The position numbers and the translations under genes were made by a program. The notes below the pieces were generated by a model. The model saw only the letters and a program-made list of their open reading frames with translations, searched no databases and had not been told where the DNA came from. Below, piece after piece: positions 26,574-35,231 of a DNA stretch of 64,000 nucleotides. The stretch's first letter is position 1. Every line of letters starts with the position of its first letter. Source of the DNA: Phyllobacterium sophorae (lineage in GTDB: Bacteria > Pseudomonadota > Alphaproteobacteria > Rhizobiales > Rhizobiaceae); assembly GCF_003010965.1 (NCBI RefSeq), contig NZ_PGGM01000010.1, positions 168,146 to 232,145 on the forward strand, given 5' to 3'.

Positions 26574-27605
26574 TCAGGCTGTCAGGACATTCGCGTAGAC
26601 CTTTTCGGCAAACGCATCCGGATCGGTCGACTGTTTGAAAACCTGCACATCGCGCAACTCACCTGCGTAAAGCGCGATCTCCTTCTTGAGGTCAGTCCCC
26701 GTCGGGTTGTGGTTGTGGGTCTGGGCGAGCAGTACTGCGATCAGGTCGTCGGTCGACTTGTCCTTTGGCGCGTTCGGCAGGAATGCCCTCGCCGCGTCTT
26801 CCGGCTTTGCGACGGTCCAGTCTTGTGCTTCCAGGAGTGCGCGCGTCAGAGCTGTCGCAGTCGGCAGATCGTCACGGATCAGACTGCCGCGCAGACCGAC
26901 GATGCAGCAAACCCGGTTCTCGAAACCATGGTCAAGATTCGAGGCGATCTGCACATAGTTGTTGTCGCGGAGCCAGAAGAACGCCTTCGGATCGCCGTCG
27001 GCAATGGCATGAATCTCTCCCTTTTCGGCAGCGACCTGCAACAGTTCTCCAGGATACTGCCGCCATTCCACATCAGAGACGGGATTGATCCCTTCCTTGT
27101 TAAGAAGGATCGAGAAGAAATTCTTGCCGGGGCTGGCAAGATCCGAAACGCCGATGGACTTGCCTTTCAGATCCGAGAGTGTTTTCAGTCCGGTGCTCGC
27201 AGGTGTTACCAGACGCGAACAGCCGCCATGGGTACCAGCGGTAATTTTGACGTCGAAACCCTGCTCGAGTGCTTTCAGCCAGCGCAGCGCCATACCCACC
27301 CCGCCATCGGCCTTGCCCGTTGCAATCGCCTCGAGAAGCGCTTCGGTTGATGCGCCGAAGTTCACCAGTTCAACGTCGAGGCCGTATTTGGCGAAGATCC
27401 CCTGCTCTTTGGCAACAAAGACCGGTGCAAGACAGATCGCCGAAGCATTCGTGGCGAACTTGATCTTCTTCAGTTCCTTTGCGGGTGCTGCTGCGTTCTG
27501 CGCGCCAGCCAGCCCGGTCAGAGCCATGGAACCGAACGGCGCTGCCAGCCCCAATGCACCGGCACCGCGCAGCAATGTGCGGCGGTCAAGCGTGAAATTC
27601 CCCAT
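26574..27605 (-). CDS. Sulfonate-type ABC binding protein (SsuA-like) with Tat-like signal
   Basis: Secreted binding protein, 343 residues. The N-terminus FTLDRRTLLRGAGALGLAA has a twin-arginine pattern and cleavage likely near AGAQN. The mature part has IKFATNASAICLAPVFVAKE, FGASTEALLEAIATGKADGG and KSIGVSDLASPG, as in the SsuA/nitrate-binding family. In contrast to the other binding proteins here it keeps four Cys, including an adjacent pair (VCCIV), so it is not sulfur-depleted. Confidence 0.88.
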   Translation of the reverse strand: MGNFTLDRRTLLRGAGALGLAAPFGSMALTGLAGAQNAAAPAKELKKIKFATNASAICLAPVFVAKEQGIFAKYGLDVELVNFGASTEALLEAIATGKADGGVGMALRWLKALEQGFDVKITAGTHGGCSRLVTPASTGLKTLSDLKGKSIGVSDLASPGKNFFSILLNKEGINPVSDVEWRQYPGELLQVAAEKGEIHAIADGDPKAFFWLRDNNYVQIASNLDHGFENRVCCIVGLRGSLIRDDLPTATALTRALLEAQDWTVAKPEDAARAFLPNAPKDKSTDDLIAVLLAQTHNHNPTGTDLKKEIALYAGELRDVQVFKQSTDPDAFAEKVYANVLTA

Positions 27606-27658
27606 TTCCCATCTCCTTGAAATTGTGTTGATTGAACTGCGACGGTTTCGGCCTGCAC

Positions 27659-28786
27659 CTACTCCGCCGCCTGCGCGCTTTTTGCCTCCGCATCCCGCTG
27701 CGCCACGAGCTCGCGCACGCGCGGCAGAAGATCCCGACCGTAGTGGAAGGCATCCTCGATCGGATCGAAGCCGCGGATAAGGAAAGTTGTGATGCCAAGG
27801 TCGTAGTAGTCGAGGAACGCTTCAGCGACTTGATCCGGGGTGCCGACCAATGAGGTTGTATTGCCCTGCGCACCCGTCAGCCCGGCAATCCCCGTCCACA
27901 GCCGCTTGTCGAGGACCGCCCCCTGCGCCGCCGCGGCCAAAAGGCGCTTTGAGCCTTCATTGGCCGGGTTCTGCCCGCCGATCTGATTGAAGCGCTGGTT
28001 GTTGGGGTCGCGGACCCTGCCCGCCTCGATCAAAGCCTTGGCCTTTTCCAGAATCGCGTCGGCCTTGGCCCATGCCGCTTCTTCGGTCTGCGCCAGGATC
28101 GGGCGCAGCGACAGGCTGAAACGCGGTGAACGGCCATAGGGGGCTGCAGCCGCACGCACACGTTGAACCAGTTCCTTCACCTGCGCGTGGGTCTCACCCC
28201 AGAGGGCATAGATGTCCGCATGTTTGCCTGCCACTTGAAGAGCCGCATCCGACGCTCCGCCGAAGTAGATCGGTATTCCTTCGGGCTGCACCGGTTTTAT
28301 GCTGCCGAAAGCCTTATCGACCTTGTAGTATTTGCCGTCATAATCGAATGGTTCCTTGCTGGTCCATTCCTGACGGACGATGTCGAGATATTCCGTCGTC
28401 CGTGCGTAGCGCTCGTCCTTCGTCAGGTGATCGCCATCCTGAGCCAATTCGACATCATTGCCGCCGGTGATGATATGAACGCCGACACGCCCCCCGCTAA
28501 TGTGATCGAGTGTCGCAAGCTGACGCGCTGCTATGGTTGGCGCTGTGAAACCGGGACGGTGGGCGATCATGACATTGAGCGTCTTGGTCACACTGGTCAC
28601 ATGCTGGCTTACGAGAATGCTTTCGGGAGACGTCGAATTGAACGCCAGAAGCACACGGTCGAAACCGCCGTTTTCCTGCACTTTCGCGAGTGCCTCGATA
28701 TAGTTCAGGTCAAGCACCTGGCCCGTCGACCGGATCGTTTCCGACCCATTGGCATTTCCGACATAACCGATGAATTCGACTGGCAT
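27659..28786 (-). CDS. ssuD: FMNH2-dependent alkanesulfonate monooxygenase (SsuD-type)
   Basis: Luciferase-like monooxygenase that releases sulfite from alkanesulfonates using reduced FMN, 375 residues. SsuD marks: RVLLAFNSTSPESILVSQHV, HRPGFTAPTIAARQLATLDH, GRVGVHIITGGNDVELAQDG, EFDYDGKYY-like FDYDGKYYKVDKAF, and IYFGGASDAALQVAGKHAD. AAGGAGG precedes the ATG by 5-6 bases. It has no Cys and only one Met beyond the start. The reduced flavin would come from the reductase at 29960-30523 in the same operon. Confidence 0.92.
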   Translation of the reverse strand: MPVEFIGYVGNANGSETIRSTGQVLDLNYIEALAKVQENGGFDRVLLAFNSTSPESILVSQHVTSVTKTLNVMIAHRPGFTAPTIAARQLATLDHISGGRVGVHIITGGNDVELAQDGDHLTKDERYARTTEYLDIVRQEWTSKEPFDYDGKYYKVDKAFGSIKPVQPEGIPIYFGGASDAALQVAGKHADIYALWGETHAQVKELVQRVRAAAAPYGRSPRFSLSLRPILAQTEEAAWAKADAILEKAKALIEAGRVRDPNNQRFNQIGGQNPANEGSKRLLAAAAQGAVLDKRLWTGIAGLTGAQGNTTSLVGTPDQVAEAFLDYYDLGITTFLIRGFDPIEDAFHYGRDLLPRVRELVAQRDAEAKSAQAAE

Positions 28787-28814
28787 AGTGGCCTCCTTTA
28801 ACGAGCAATTGATT

Positions 28815-29954
28815 TCAGATTCCCAGTGCGGCTCGCCCCGCGGCGATCCGCACCGTGTCTTCCTGGGGTGAATGAATGCGGCCGCACAGGACGTTGCGGT
28901 AGTGACGCTCCAGCGGGTTGTTGCGGCTGATTCCGTGATTGCCCGTAAGTTTAAGGGCCTTTTCCACGGCAGAAATGGCATTCTCGGTCACGGTCAGCTT
29001 GAGAAGATTGCTCTCTATGGATGAGGGAGCTTCGCCGGCATCTGCACTGCGTGCGGCAGCGCGGAGCAGCCGTGCATTGGTGGCGAGTAGTTCCTCTATT
29101 TCACCAACAGCCTGCTGGATACGAGGTACCGTCGCCAGTGCAGCACCAAGATTGGCCGGTTTGCGGTCATGGAGGAACTGGACGAGCCAGTCACGCGCTG
29201 CCCGCGCTACGCCGTCATAAAGTGCACCGAGCAGCACCGCCATCCAGACAGATTGGCCGGCTTCACGGTCTTTCCATTCCTCCAGGGGACGAATATCGAC
29301 CGCATGGTCGAAGGGTATGTGGACATCCTTCAATATCGCGTCATGGCTTGCCGTCGCGCGCATGCCAAGCGGGTTCCATGTTTCCTCAATGCGCAAACCG
29401 TCGGCGTTCGCAGGAACCAGAAAGGCACCCACGCGCGGGTTTTCTTCGTCCGTACGCCCCCAGACGATGCACCAAGTGAGCCCGGCAATGCCTGTCGAAT
29501 AGATCTTGCGGCCACTCAGTGACCAGCCCTCATCAGTACGACGAGCTGTCGTGGCGGGAAGACCGCCACGAATTGGTGTTCCAAGCTCCGGTTCAACCCT
29601 CAAGGCATTGATAAGTGCACCATGCTGCGCCGCATGAGCCAGAACACGCCGTACGAGATGTTCCGGCCAGCGCCCGCCCGGCAGCGTTGCAAGGTTTATG
29701 TATTGCATGATGAGGATAAGTGCGGTTGATGGTTCGCCCTTGGCAATTTCGCCGATCACAGTCGCAGCATCGGCAAGCCCTGCGCCCCGTCCGCCGTAGG
29801 TGACGGGCGAGGTCAGCGCCAGCAATCCGTACTCCTGCAGTTTCCGGAAGTTTTCGTGCGGAAACACACCGCTTTCATCATAGCGTGCTGCAGTTTCAGC
29901 AAATTCCGCTGCAACCGTTCTGGCCGTCTCCCCAAGCGTCAATGCCCGCGTCAT
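28815..29954 (-). CDS. Acyl-CoA dehydrogenase-fold flavoprotein (SfnB/DszC-like)
   Basis: Flavoprotein of the acyl-CoA dehydrogenase fold, 379 residues, of the branch that includes SfnB and DszC monooxygenases used in sulfur scavenging. Marks: YGLLALTSPVTYGGRGAGLA, the flavin-contacting WSLSGRKIYSTGIAGLTW, WNPLGMRATASHDAIL, and the C-terminal LKLTGNHGISRNNPLERHYR with NVLCGRIHSPQEDT. Lies 5 bp after the flavin reductase gene and 28 bp before ssuD. Probably oxygenates a sulfur compound with FMNH2 supplied by the reductase. Confidence 0.88.
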   Translation of the reverse strand: MTRALTLGETARTVAAEFAETAARYDESGVFPHENFRKLQEYGLLALTSPVTYGGRGAGLADAATVIGEIAKGEPSTALILIMQYINLATLPGGRWPEHLVRRVLAHAAQHGALINALRVEPELGTPIRGGLPATTARRTDEGWSLSGRKIYSTGIAGLTWCIVWGRTDEENPRVGAFLVPANADGLRIEETWNPLGMRATASHDAILKDVHIPFDHAVDIRPLEEWKDREAGQSVWMAVLLGALYDGVARAARDWLVQFLHDRKPANLGAALATVPRIQQAVGEIEELLATNARLLRAAARSADAGEAPSSIESNLLKLTVTENAISAVEKALKLTGNHGISRNNPLERHYRNVLCGRIHSPQEDTVRIAAGRAALGI

Positions 29955-29959
29955 TGCCC

Positions 29960-30523
29960 CTACTCCGCTGCACTGACAGCTTGAGCCGCCGACTGCCCGA
30001 CAAAGGGGCGGGCTTCTTCAACCGCCTGAGCGATCCGCGTGTCGATATGTTCGGCAACAATTTCGTGATCAACGAAGTCGCGGTCGACGGCAAAGATGCC
30101 CGTCGGGAGCGTGTGCGCCATGAAGAAACCGAACAAAGGCCTCAACTGGTGTTCGACAATCAGCGCATGCCTATCGCTACCGCCTGTGGCGGTCAGCAAG
30201 ATTGGCTTGCCGTGCAGGGCGAGTGGCTCAAGCAAATCAATGAAATGCTTGAAGAGCCCGGTATAGCTGCCCTTGTAGGTGGGTGTGCCGACCACGAGAA
30301 TATCAGCCGCCACGATTCTAACAAGAATGCTGCTTGCCGCGGGACTAAGCTCACTTGCATGGCGGGCGGAGCAGAGCGAGTCTCCCACATCGATCAGGTC
30401 AAAGATTTCAGACGTCAGACCATATCGATTGGCGATCCGACCGACGATGTTGGTGACGAGCGATCTTGTCTTGGAAGGACGATAGAAATTGCCGGAGAGA
30501 CCGACGACGGTCGGATTGGGCAT
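29960..30523 (-). CDS. NADPH-dependent FMN reductase (SsuE/MsuE family)
   Basis: Flavodoxin-fold reductase, 187 residues, supplying reduced FMN to the monooxygenases of operon B. N-terminal flavin-binding loop VGLSGNFYRPSKTRSLV, then VVGTPTYKGSYTGLFKHFID and GKPILLTATGGSDRHALIVE. First gene of the operon ssuE - sfnB-like - ssuD - ssuA - ssuC - ssuB - unknown. AGGGAT lies about 7 bases before the ATG. SsuE and MsuE cannot be told apart here. Confidence 0.9.
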   Translation of the reverse strand: MPNPTVVGLSGNFYRPSKTRSLVTNIVGRIANRYGLTSEIFDLIDVGDSLCSARHASELSPAASSILVRIVAADILVVGTPTYKGSYTGLFKHFIDLLEPLALHGKPILLTATGGSDRHALIVEHQLRPLFGFFMAHTLPTGIFAVDRDFVDHEIVAEHIDTRIAQAVEEARPFVGQSAAQAVSAAE

Positions 30524-30876
30524 GAGCGATATCCCTGATAGCAGATGCTGCCGTTGGCACGGCGTCTGTTAACACTACCAAACTAATCTAGATTAAAAAG
30601 AAAGCAGACGCCGAACTGCGCGTCGATGCAGGTTTATTTTTCTCAATTGACGCCAGAACATGTGATGACTGTTTGCTTCACGCACCTGTCAGCAAGGCTG
30701 GCAAATCGAATGCGGTCACATCCGGAGCAAGACATCCGGCTAAATGCAGTCACGGTCACGCATCTGGAATGCGCCCAAATGCCGACGTTAGGGAGAGGTC
30801 ACACCGAGCGCTTCAATTTGACATATACGATTGACCCGGAGCGGAGCGTGCTTCCTGAGCCTCAAAGAGCCAGGTA
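30524..30876. other. Promoter region of sulfonate operon B
   Basis: AT-rich just upstream of the reductase gene (CTAATCTAGATTAAAAAG at about 30582). CTAGATTAAA may be part of a promoter. No gene seen. Confidence 0.35.
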
Positions 30877-31344
30877 TCAAGAATGAGTAATCGAGACTTT
30901 CGTTCCCGGATTGCCTGCGACGGTCGTGAACATGGCATCGAGCTGTTTTGCCATCGCATCGACAATGCCCGTGCCCAAGCCGGGTTTTGAAAACTTAGGG
31001 TCGGAAGAAACCCCGACGCCGTCGTCACTTACCGACATCGACCATTTCGTGTCATCGGAACGATAGTCGACGACGATCTTACCGCTGCGATCGCGGGGAA
31101 ACGCATGTTTCAGAGCATTGATCACCAGTTCGGTGACGATGAGACCGAGACTGACCGACACATTCGCCTTGGCGGCACTGTCATCGACCGTCACCTCAAT
31201 AGAGAGTTTTTCGGGATCGTGGATCATTGATGCCCCGAGGCTTTGGCAGAGCTGCATGAAGTATGACCGGAGGTGACCGTCACCAAGTCTGGAGACCGCA
31301 AGCTGCTGTTGGACGGAGGCGATAGACAGCACCCGGCCGTGGGC
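30877..31344 (-). pseudogene. C-terminal fragment of a HisKA_2/HWE-type sensor histidine kinase
   Basis: About 155 residues holding the end of a dimerisation domain (AHGRVLSIASVQQQL) and a full ATPase domain: N-box VTELVINALKHAFP, G1 SVSDDGVGV, and GLGTGIVDAMAKQLDA. The phospho-accepting His region and all sensory domains are missing. The open frame cannot be followed past about 31344, where it meets the cut end of a monooxygenase gene on the other strand. Confidence 0.8.
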
Positions 31345-31346
31345 TG

Positions 31347-31586
31347 ATTGCAGGTGCGCTCGGGTTGCGCGGCGAGGTCCTCGACGACAATCTCTATACC
31401 GCGCCGGGCAAGTTCGGCGGCGGCGGTGCCGGCACCACCTGGCTGGTCGGTTCAGGGGCGGACGTCGCCCGTTCGCTGCGCAAGTACCAGGATCTGGGCA
31501 TCACGCATTTCGTGCTGTCGGACACGCCATACCTGTCCGAGATCAAGCGGCAGGGCGATCAACTGCTTCCGCTGCTGCACAGCTGA
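31347..31586 (+). pseudogene. C-terminal fragment of an SsuD-like monooxygenase
   Basis: About 79 residues matching the end of alkanesulfonate-type flavin monooxygenases: LGLRGEVLDDNLYTAPGKFG, GGGAGTTWLVGSGADVARSL, RKYQDLGITHFVLSDTPYLS and QLLPLLHS at the stop. No start codon with family sequence exists upstream; the sequence switches to the kinase fragment at about 31335-31347. A remnant of a further sulfonate-use gene. Confidence 0.8.
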
Positions 31587-31943
31587 TATCCGAGGAGAGT
31601 TTGCTCGGCTATTGTTGAACGGCCGGGTCATGAACGATTCGCTCGCCTTGAAAGGATTTAAGCTCCGACCGCTGTCAAAGCCCGTGTCCTCTGACAACGA
31701 TGTTTGCAAACCGTCGATCCATATTAGCAAACCTTCCTTTGAAAATGCCGATAAGAGCGGTTTTCGGCCTTGGGCCTAGGTGTTCGTATTATTTGATCAT
31801 ACGAATGAGCCTTGACCCGGTATGACGGGGCAAAAATTAACACGATACTGAGCGCGCGGTGCGTTTACAGATTGCCCGTTGCCCCATAAAAGGACCGTCT
31901 GCGGCCACGTGGGCACGACCGCACATAAAGGGGCACATTATCA
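31587..31943. other. Intergenic stretch
   Basis: No credible gene; the last 80 bp carry the probable promoter of the Excalibur-domain gene. Confidence 0.3.
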
Positions 31944-32228
31944 ATGTTGAAATGGAAACGGGTCGCCGTTACCAGTGTAGCACTTAGTCTTACCCCGATT
32001 GCAGGGACTGCCCATCCAGTCACCGGCGCAACGGACCGCCTACAGCAGACTCTATGGATCAGGCCGATTGCCGCCAGTTGCAAACAGGTCAGTTCATGTG
32101 AAGAAGCCGTCGAGTTATGGTGTGGCGGTTATCGTCGTGCTGATGGCGATGGAGACGGTGTCCCATGCGAAAATGTCTGCAGTTCTGTGGAAGAGGTCGA
32201 CCAAATCAGGGTTAAAATTGGTTGTTAG
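31944..32228 (+). CDS. Small secreted protein with an Excalibur calcium-binding domain
   Basis: 94 residues. Signal peptide (WKRVAVTSVALSLTPIAGTA) followed by a short spacer and a C-terminal Excalibur domain: CKQVSSCEEAVELWCGGYRR, ADGDGDGVPCENVC. The DxDxDG loop resembles an EF-hand and the four Cys should form disulfides. AAAGGGG lies about 10 bases before the ATG. The domain is usually seen in secreted nucleases and surface proteins; here it stands alone after a signal peptide. Function unknown. Confidence 0.75.
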   Translation: MLKWKRVAVTSVALSLTPIAGTAHPVTGATDRLQQTLWIRPIAASCKQVSSCEEAVELWCGGYRRADGDGDGVPCENVCSSVEEVDQIRVKIGC

Positions 32229-32666
32229 TTAAACCTGTTATCTGGCACGCGGTCATTACTAGTTGCTAATCGGGGTGCAGCAACGCGATACTGGCCTGTC
32301 TACGGAACACAGTGGAGGTATCTGAAGGTAGCCCTTGGCGGCACACGCAACACCATGACGCTGAAAGGACCGAACCCGATTAAAATCTACCTCCGCACAA
32401 GTGGACCAAGTGTCATCATGTGCACTGTATAAAACCAGCGGAATAGAACTCGTGGATTGGGACCGCCAAATGGTAGCGATCCAGAAATAAGGCGATATCT
32501 GCAGTCCCTACTTTGAACTTCGTCTTGCCAATGGGATGGCGGCGGGCGGCATTATGTTTGAACGGAATGGCTCGGATCAGACTGGTTGCAATTCAACAGG
32601 CCTACCTCCAAACCATTGAAAAAGGTCGATGCATCAAAGCCCTCGACGATCCTTCATGCCGAAGTT
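32229..32666. other. Intergenic stretch
   Basis: No credible gene or strong structure seen. Confidence 0.3.
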
Positions 32667-33320
32667 CTAGCGCTTTGAAGGTCGCACGAGGCCATCGATA
32701 ATGCTGCCGATCAGTTCCTCGGCTGTGTACTCGTCAACATCCAGGACTCTGCAGCCATGGTCCCTGACAAGCTGAGCAGTCCTTTGGTCGAACAACAGTC
32801 TGCGTTCCAGAAACCTGGAGATCAGTGCACGGCCTTTTTCATCCGCAGTCAGGAACCCGCTTCCTTCATAAATTCGCGAGCGCAAGGTCTCAGAGCTGGC
32901 AGTCAGCCAGACAGCTCCCACTTCCTTCAAGCCGTGTCCGGTCGTGATGAAAGGCCAAAGTGCCGATCCTTCAAGCACCAGTCTTCCCGAGCCCGTATCC
33001 TTCACCGTTGTCCGGATCAGTTCCGCAACAAGTGGCGACATCTTACGGTGATGCAGAATGACGGATTCCAGCAGTTCATTGGCTCTTGAGTTCAGATAAT
33101 GGTGCGCGACATGCTCGGCAACTCCTGCGGTTGTCTGCCGCCACGGCCGCCCCGGGTACCTGGCTAGCCTATCGGTCGACATACAGCGCCAGCCGACCTT
33201 TCCTGCGAGCGCGGACGCCAACGCTGATTTTCCGACATTGGACGAACCTCCAATCAGAAAAACCCTAAGATTGGGGTCAATCCGTTTGTTCAATGGCCTG
33301 TCCCTTGTCGAAAGCCCCAA
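32667..33320 (-). CDS. P-loop kinase resembling 2-phosphoglycerate kinase
   Basis: Cytoplasmic P-loop protein, up to 217 residues. Walker A IGGSSNVGKSALASALA near residues 23-39, then CMSTDRLARYPGRPW, VLEGSALWP (Walker B-like) and RSRIYEGSGFLTADEKGR, a lid-like basic segment. The layout resembles 2-phosphoglycerate kinase and related small-molecule kinases. Start uncertain: TTG at 33320 or TTG at 33293, the latter with AGGGAC about 9 bases upstream. Stands alone; substrate unknown. Confidence 0.65.
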   Translation of the reverse strand: MGLSTRDRPLNKRIDPNLRVFLIGGSSNVGKSALASALAGKVGWRCMSTDRLARYPGRPWRQTTAGVAEHVAHHYLNSRANELLESVILHHRKMSPLVAELIRTTVKDTGSGRLVLEGSALWPFITTGHGLKEVGAVWLTASSETLRSRIYEGSGFLTADEKGRALISRFLERRLLFDQRTAQLVRDHGCRVLDVDEYTAEELIGSIIDGLVRPSKR

Positions 33321-33590
33321 AAGAGTACCAGTTCTGCTTGCAGCCGATTATGCGCTGTGAGCAACGTCGTGCCCCCGCGGAGACCAAGCCTATATCGTTG
33401 ATTTCGTATTGTCTTCAATGCAAAACAGGGGTTCACGATAGTGCCGGGCATGAACCCTGCCGGGACTGGGAAACGCCCATGAACTCACAGATATAGAAGT
33501 AGTACGCACAGGGTCAGGATTTAGATGCTGGTTCACAGCAAATCATGATGAACCAACCGATACATGGGCGGCCAATGACGAAGCACAAAA

Positions 33591-34046
33591 TCAGGCGACC
33601 TTGACGTCCTTGATTGCCTTCTCGACCGCCGACTTGACCGGTGCGGAGATTTCTTCGACTGCCTTGGAAGCAACAGCCTGGAATTCCTTGGCCTGACCAG
33701 AGATGGCTTCAGCCTGCTTGCGAACGAATGCGCTCTGCAGTTCGATCACTTCGCCGAAAGACTTCACACCGATCAGTGCTTCGATATGAGCGAAGCTGGC
33801 TTCGGTGTTGGCGCGGAGCGCAGCCAAAGCCTTCAGCGAAAGAGCGGCGCCATTCGACTGAGCAGTTTCAAAAGTTGTTTCGAGGGTCTTCTGGGCAGCT
33901 TCGGCCTGATCCTTGATCTTGGCATAGGCTTCCTTGGACTGAGCAACGCCCTTTTCGGTGAATTCGCGAACCTGGTCGGTTACAGCAGTTGCATCGAAAG
34001 CGGGGATCGAGAACGCATCGCTAGTCTGTTTGACAGTCTTGCTCAC
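33591..34046 (-). CDS. Phasin (polyhydroxyalkanoate granule-associated protein)
   Basis: Helical granule-coat protein, 151 residues from a GTG start (VSKTVKQTSDAFSIPAFD). The phasin_2 family marks are amphipathic helices with EKGVAQSKEAYAKIKDQAEA, LSLKALAALRANTEASFAHI, GVKSFGEVIELQSAFVRKQA and a repetitive Ala/Lys-rich end. AGGA lies 8 bases before the GTG; a longer frame to 34163 lacks support. Indicates that the organism stores polyhydroxyalkanoates. Confidence 0.9.
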   Translation of the reverse strand: MSKTVKQTSDAFSIPAFDATAVTDQVREFTEKGVAQSKEAYAKIKDQAEAAQKTLETTFETAQSNGAALSLKALAALRANTEASFAHIEALIGVKSFGEVIELQSAFVRKQAEAISGQAKEFQAVASKAVEEISAPVKSAVEKAIKDVKVA

Positions 34047-34365
34047 TACAGAATCCTCCTGTGCGCAGCCAGTATTTACTGGTGCCTTGGTTGACTTCAA
34101 TTTTGAATACACAGATATGTATCTTGGTTTGTTGTGCATGGCAATAATTCTTTTGCATCGCACAATAAATAACGGATGTCTAATATGGAGATCTACTCGA
34201 TGATTAGCCGCCTAACTTAGCAAAACATTCCGTGTCGGGGCCTCACGAGCTCGTCCTGGGCTGGCAAATAACAAGCTTTTGTCGCGCCGAAGACCTTCAC
34301 CTAATGGGCGGACGTCGTGCTATGTCTTCGGCCAAAGCAACCACAGAATTGAATTGGATAACTTG

Positions 34366-34608
34366 ATGTCTTCACCAACGAAACTGGTTGTGGTCATGGC
34401 CTTTGACCTTGATGACAACGGAGAACTTGCTCCTGCCTTCGATGCTGTGCAATTCGACAGCGAGGAGCGTGCACTGCGCAGCGCACGCGACCTTTCCAGA
34501 AAACACCACGGGGTGATTGCATGGTCCCGTGAAGCCGAGCCAAATATTGGTGAGTACGGCCCGCCAACGACCATCTTTCAGTCAGGGGAAGTTCCGGATA
34601 TGGACTGA
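34366..34608 (+). CDS. Conserved-looking small protein of unknown function
   Basis: 80 residues from MSSPTKLVVVMAFDLDDNGE. It has a beta-alpha-beta feel (VVVMAFDLDDNGELAPAFDA; ERALRSARDLSRKHHGVIAW) and a tail GEYGPPTTIFQSGEVPDMD. Composition and codon use look like real coding sequence. Followed at once by another small gene. I recognise no named family. Confidence 0.55.
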   Translation: MSSPTKLVVVMAFDLDDNGELAPAFDAVQFDSEERALRSARDLSRKHHGVIAWSREAEPNIGEYGPPTTIFQSGEVPDMD

Positions 34609-34610
34609 CC

Positions 34611-34925
34611 TTGTCGCAGGAGCCCGGAATTGTGCGTCGGTTGTTAACCAGTGCGCGGACGCTGGCAGCAACCTCGCGGCAAGAGCAGCAGACGCTGCTT
34701 CGTGAGGCTGCAAAACAAATCGAGGCATATCAAAGCCTGTTAGCTCTTTATGGATCCGCTGCCTACGAAATCGATGAGGATATTTGTGGCAGGCTGACGG
34801 ACTACGCAGACCGGATCGATTTCAGCTATCTCGATGAAACGAGATTAGTCATGCTGGAGGCCGCTGCAGTGATCAGACGTCTCCGTTTGCTACTCGGCAT
34901 CACGCCCGAAAGTTCAAAACCTTGA
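34611..34925 (+). CDS. Small helical protein of unknown function
   Basis: Up to 104 residues from a TTG at 34611; a GTG at 34632 is an alternative start. Mostly helical and acidic, with QEQQTLLREAAKQIEAYQSL and LDETRLVMLEAAAVIRRLRL. Starts 2 bp after the previous small gene and is likely cotranscribed. No family recognised. Confidence 0.5.
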   Translation: MSQEPGIVRRLLTSARTLAATSRQEQQTLLREAAKQIEAYQSLLALYGSAAYEIDEDICGRLTDYADRIDFSYLDETRLVMLEAAAVIRRLRLLLGITPESSKP

Positions 34926-35231
34926 GTTACAGCAATGATCTCCGAGGGTTTGCCCTTGACAGTGCGTAGAACTCAGATCGACGCGGTTGGACGGCCAAGC
35001 CCAAGGCGGGATCGAAGACTGCAACAAGTCCAACTTGGATCCGCAGTCGCGGCTTTTGGTGAAAAACCGTGAGGACCGGACTAGATGTGAAGCAAAGTTG
35101 GCGGCCTTTGACCATTGGTGGGTTCAAGCGGTCCTTTAGAAGTCTTCAACCGTGCTTTTTCGGTTTCGGCCGATTCGGCACGCAAATTTCCCACCGCGCC
35201 TAGCCTCGATTTCTCCTGGATATATGGGACG
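34926..35231. other. Intergenic stretch past the selO stop
   Basis: The selO frame seems to extend into this stretch only because of a frameshift. No independent gene seen. Confidence 0.35.
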
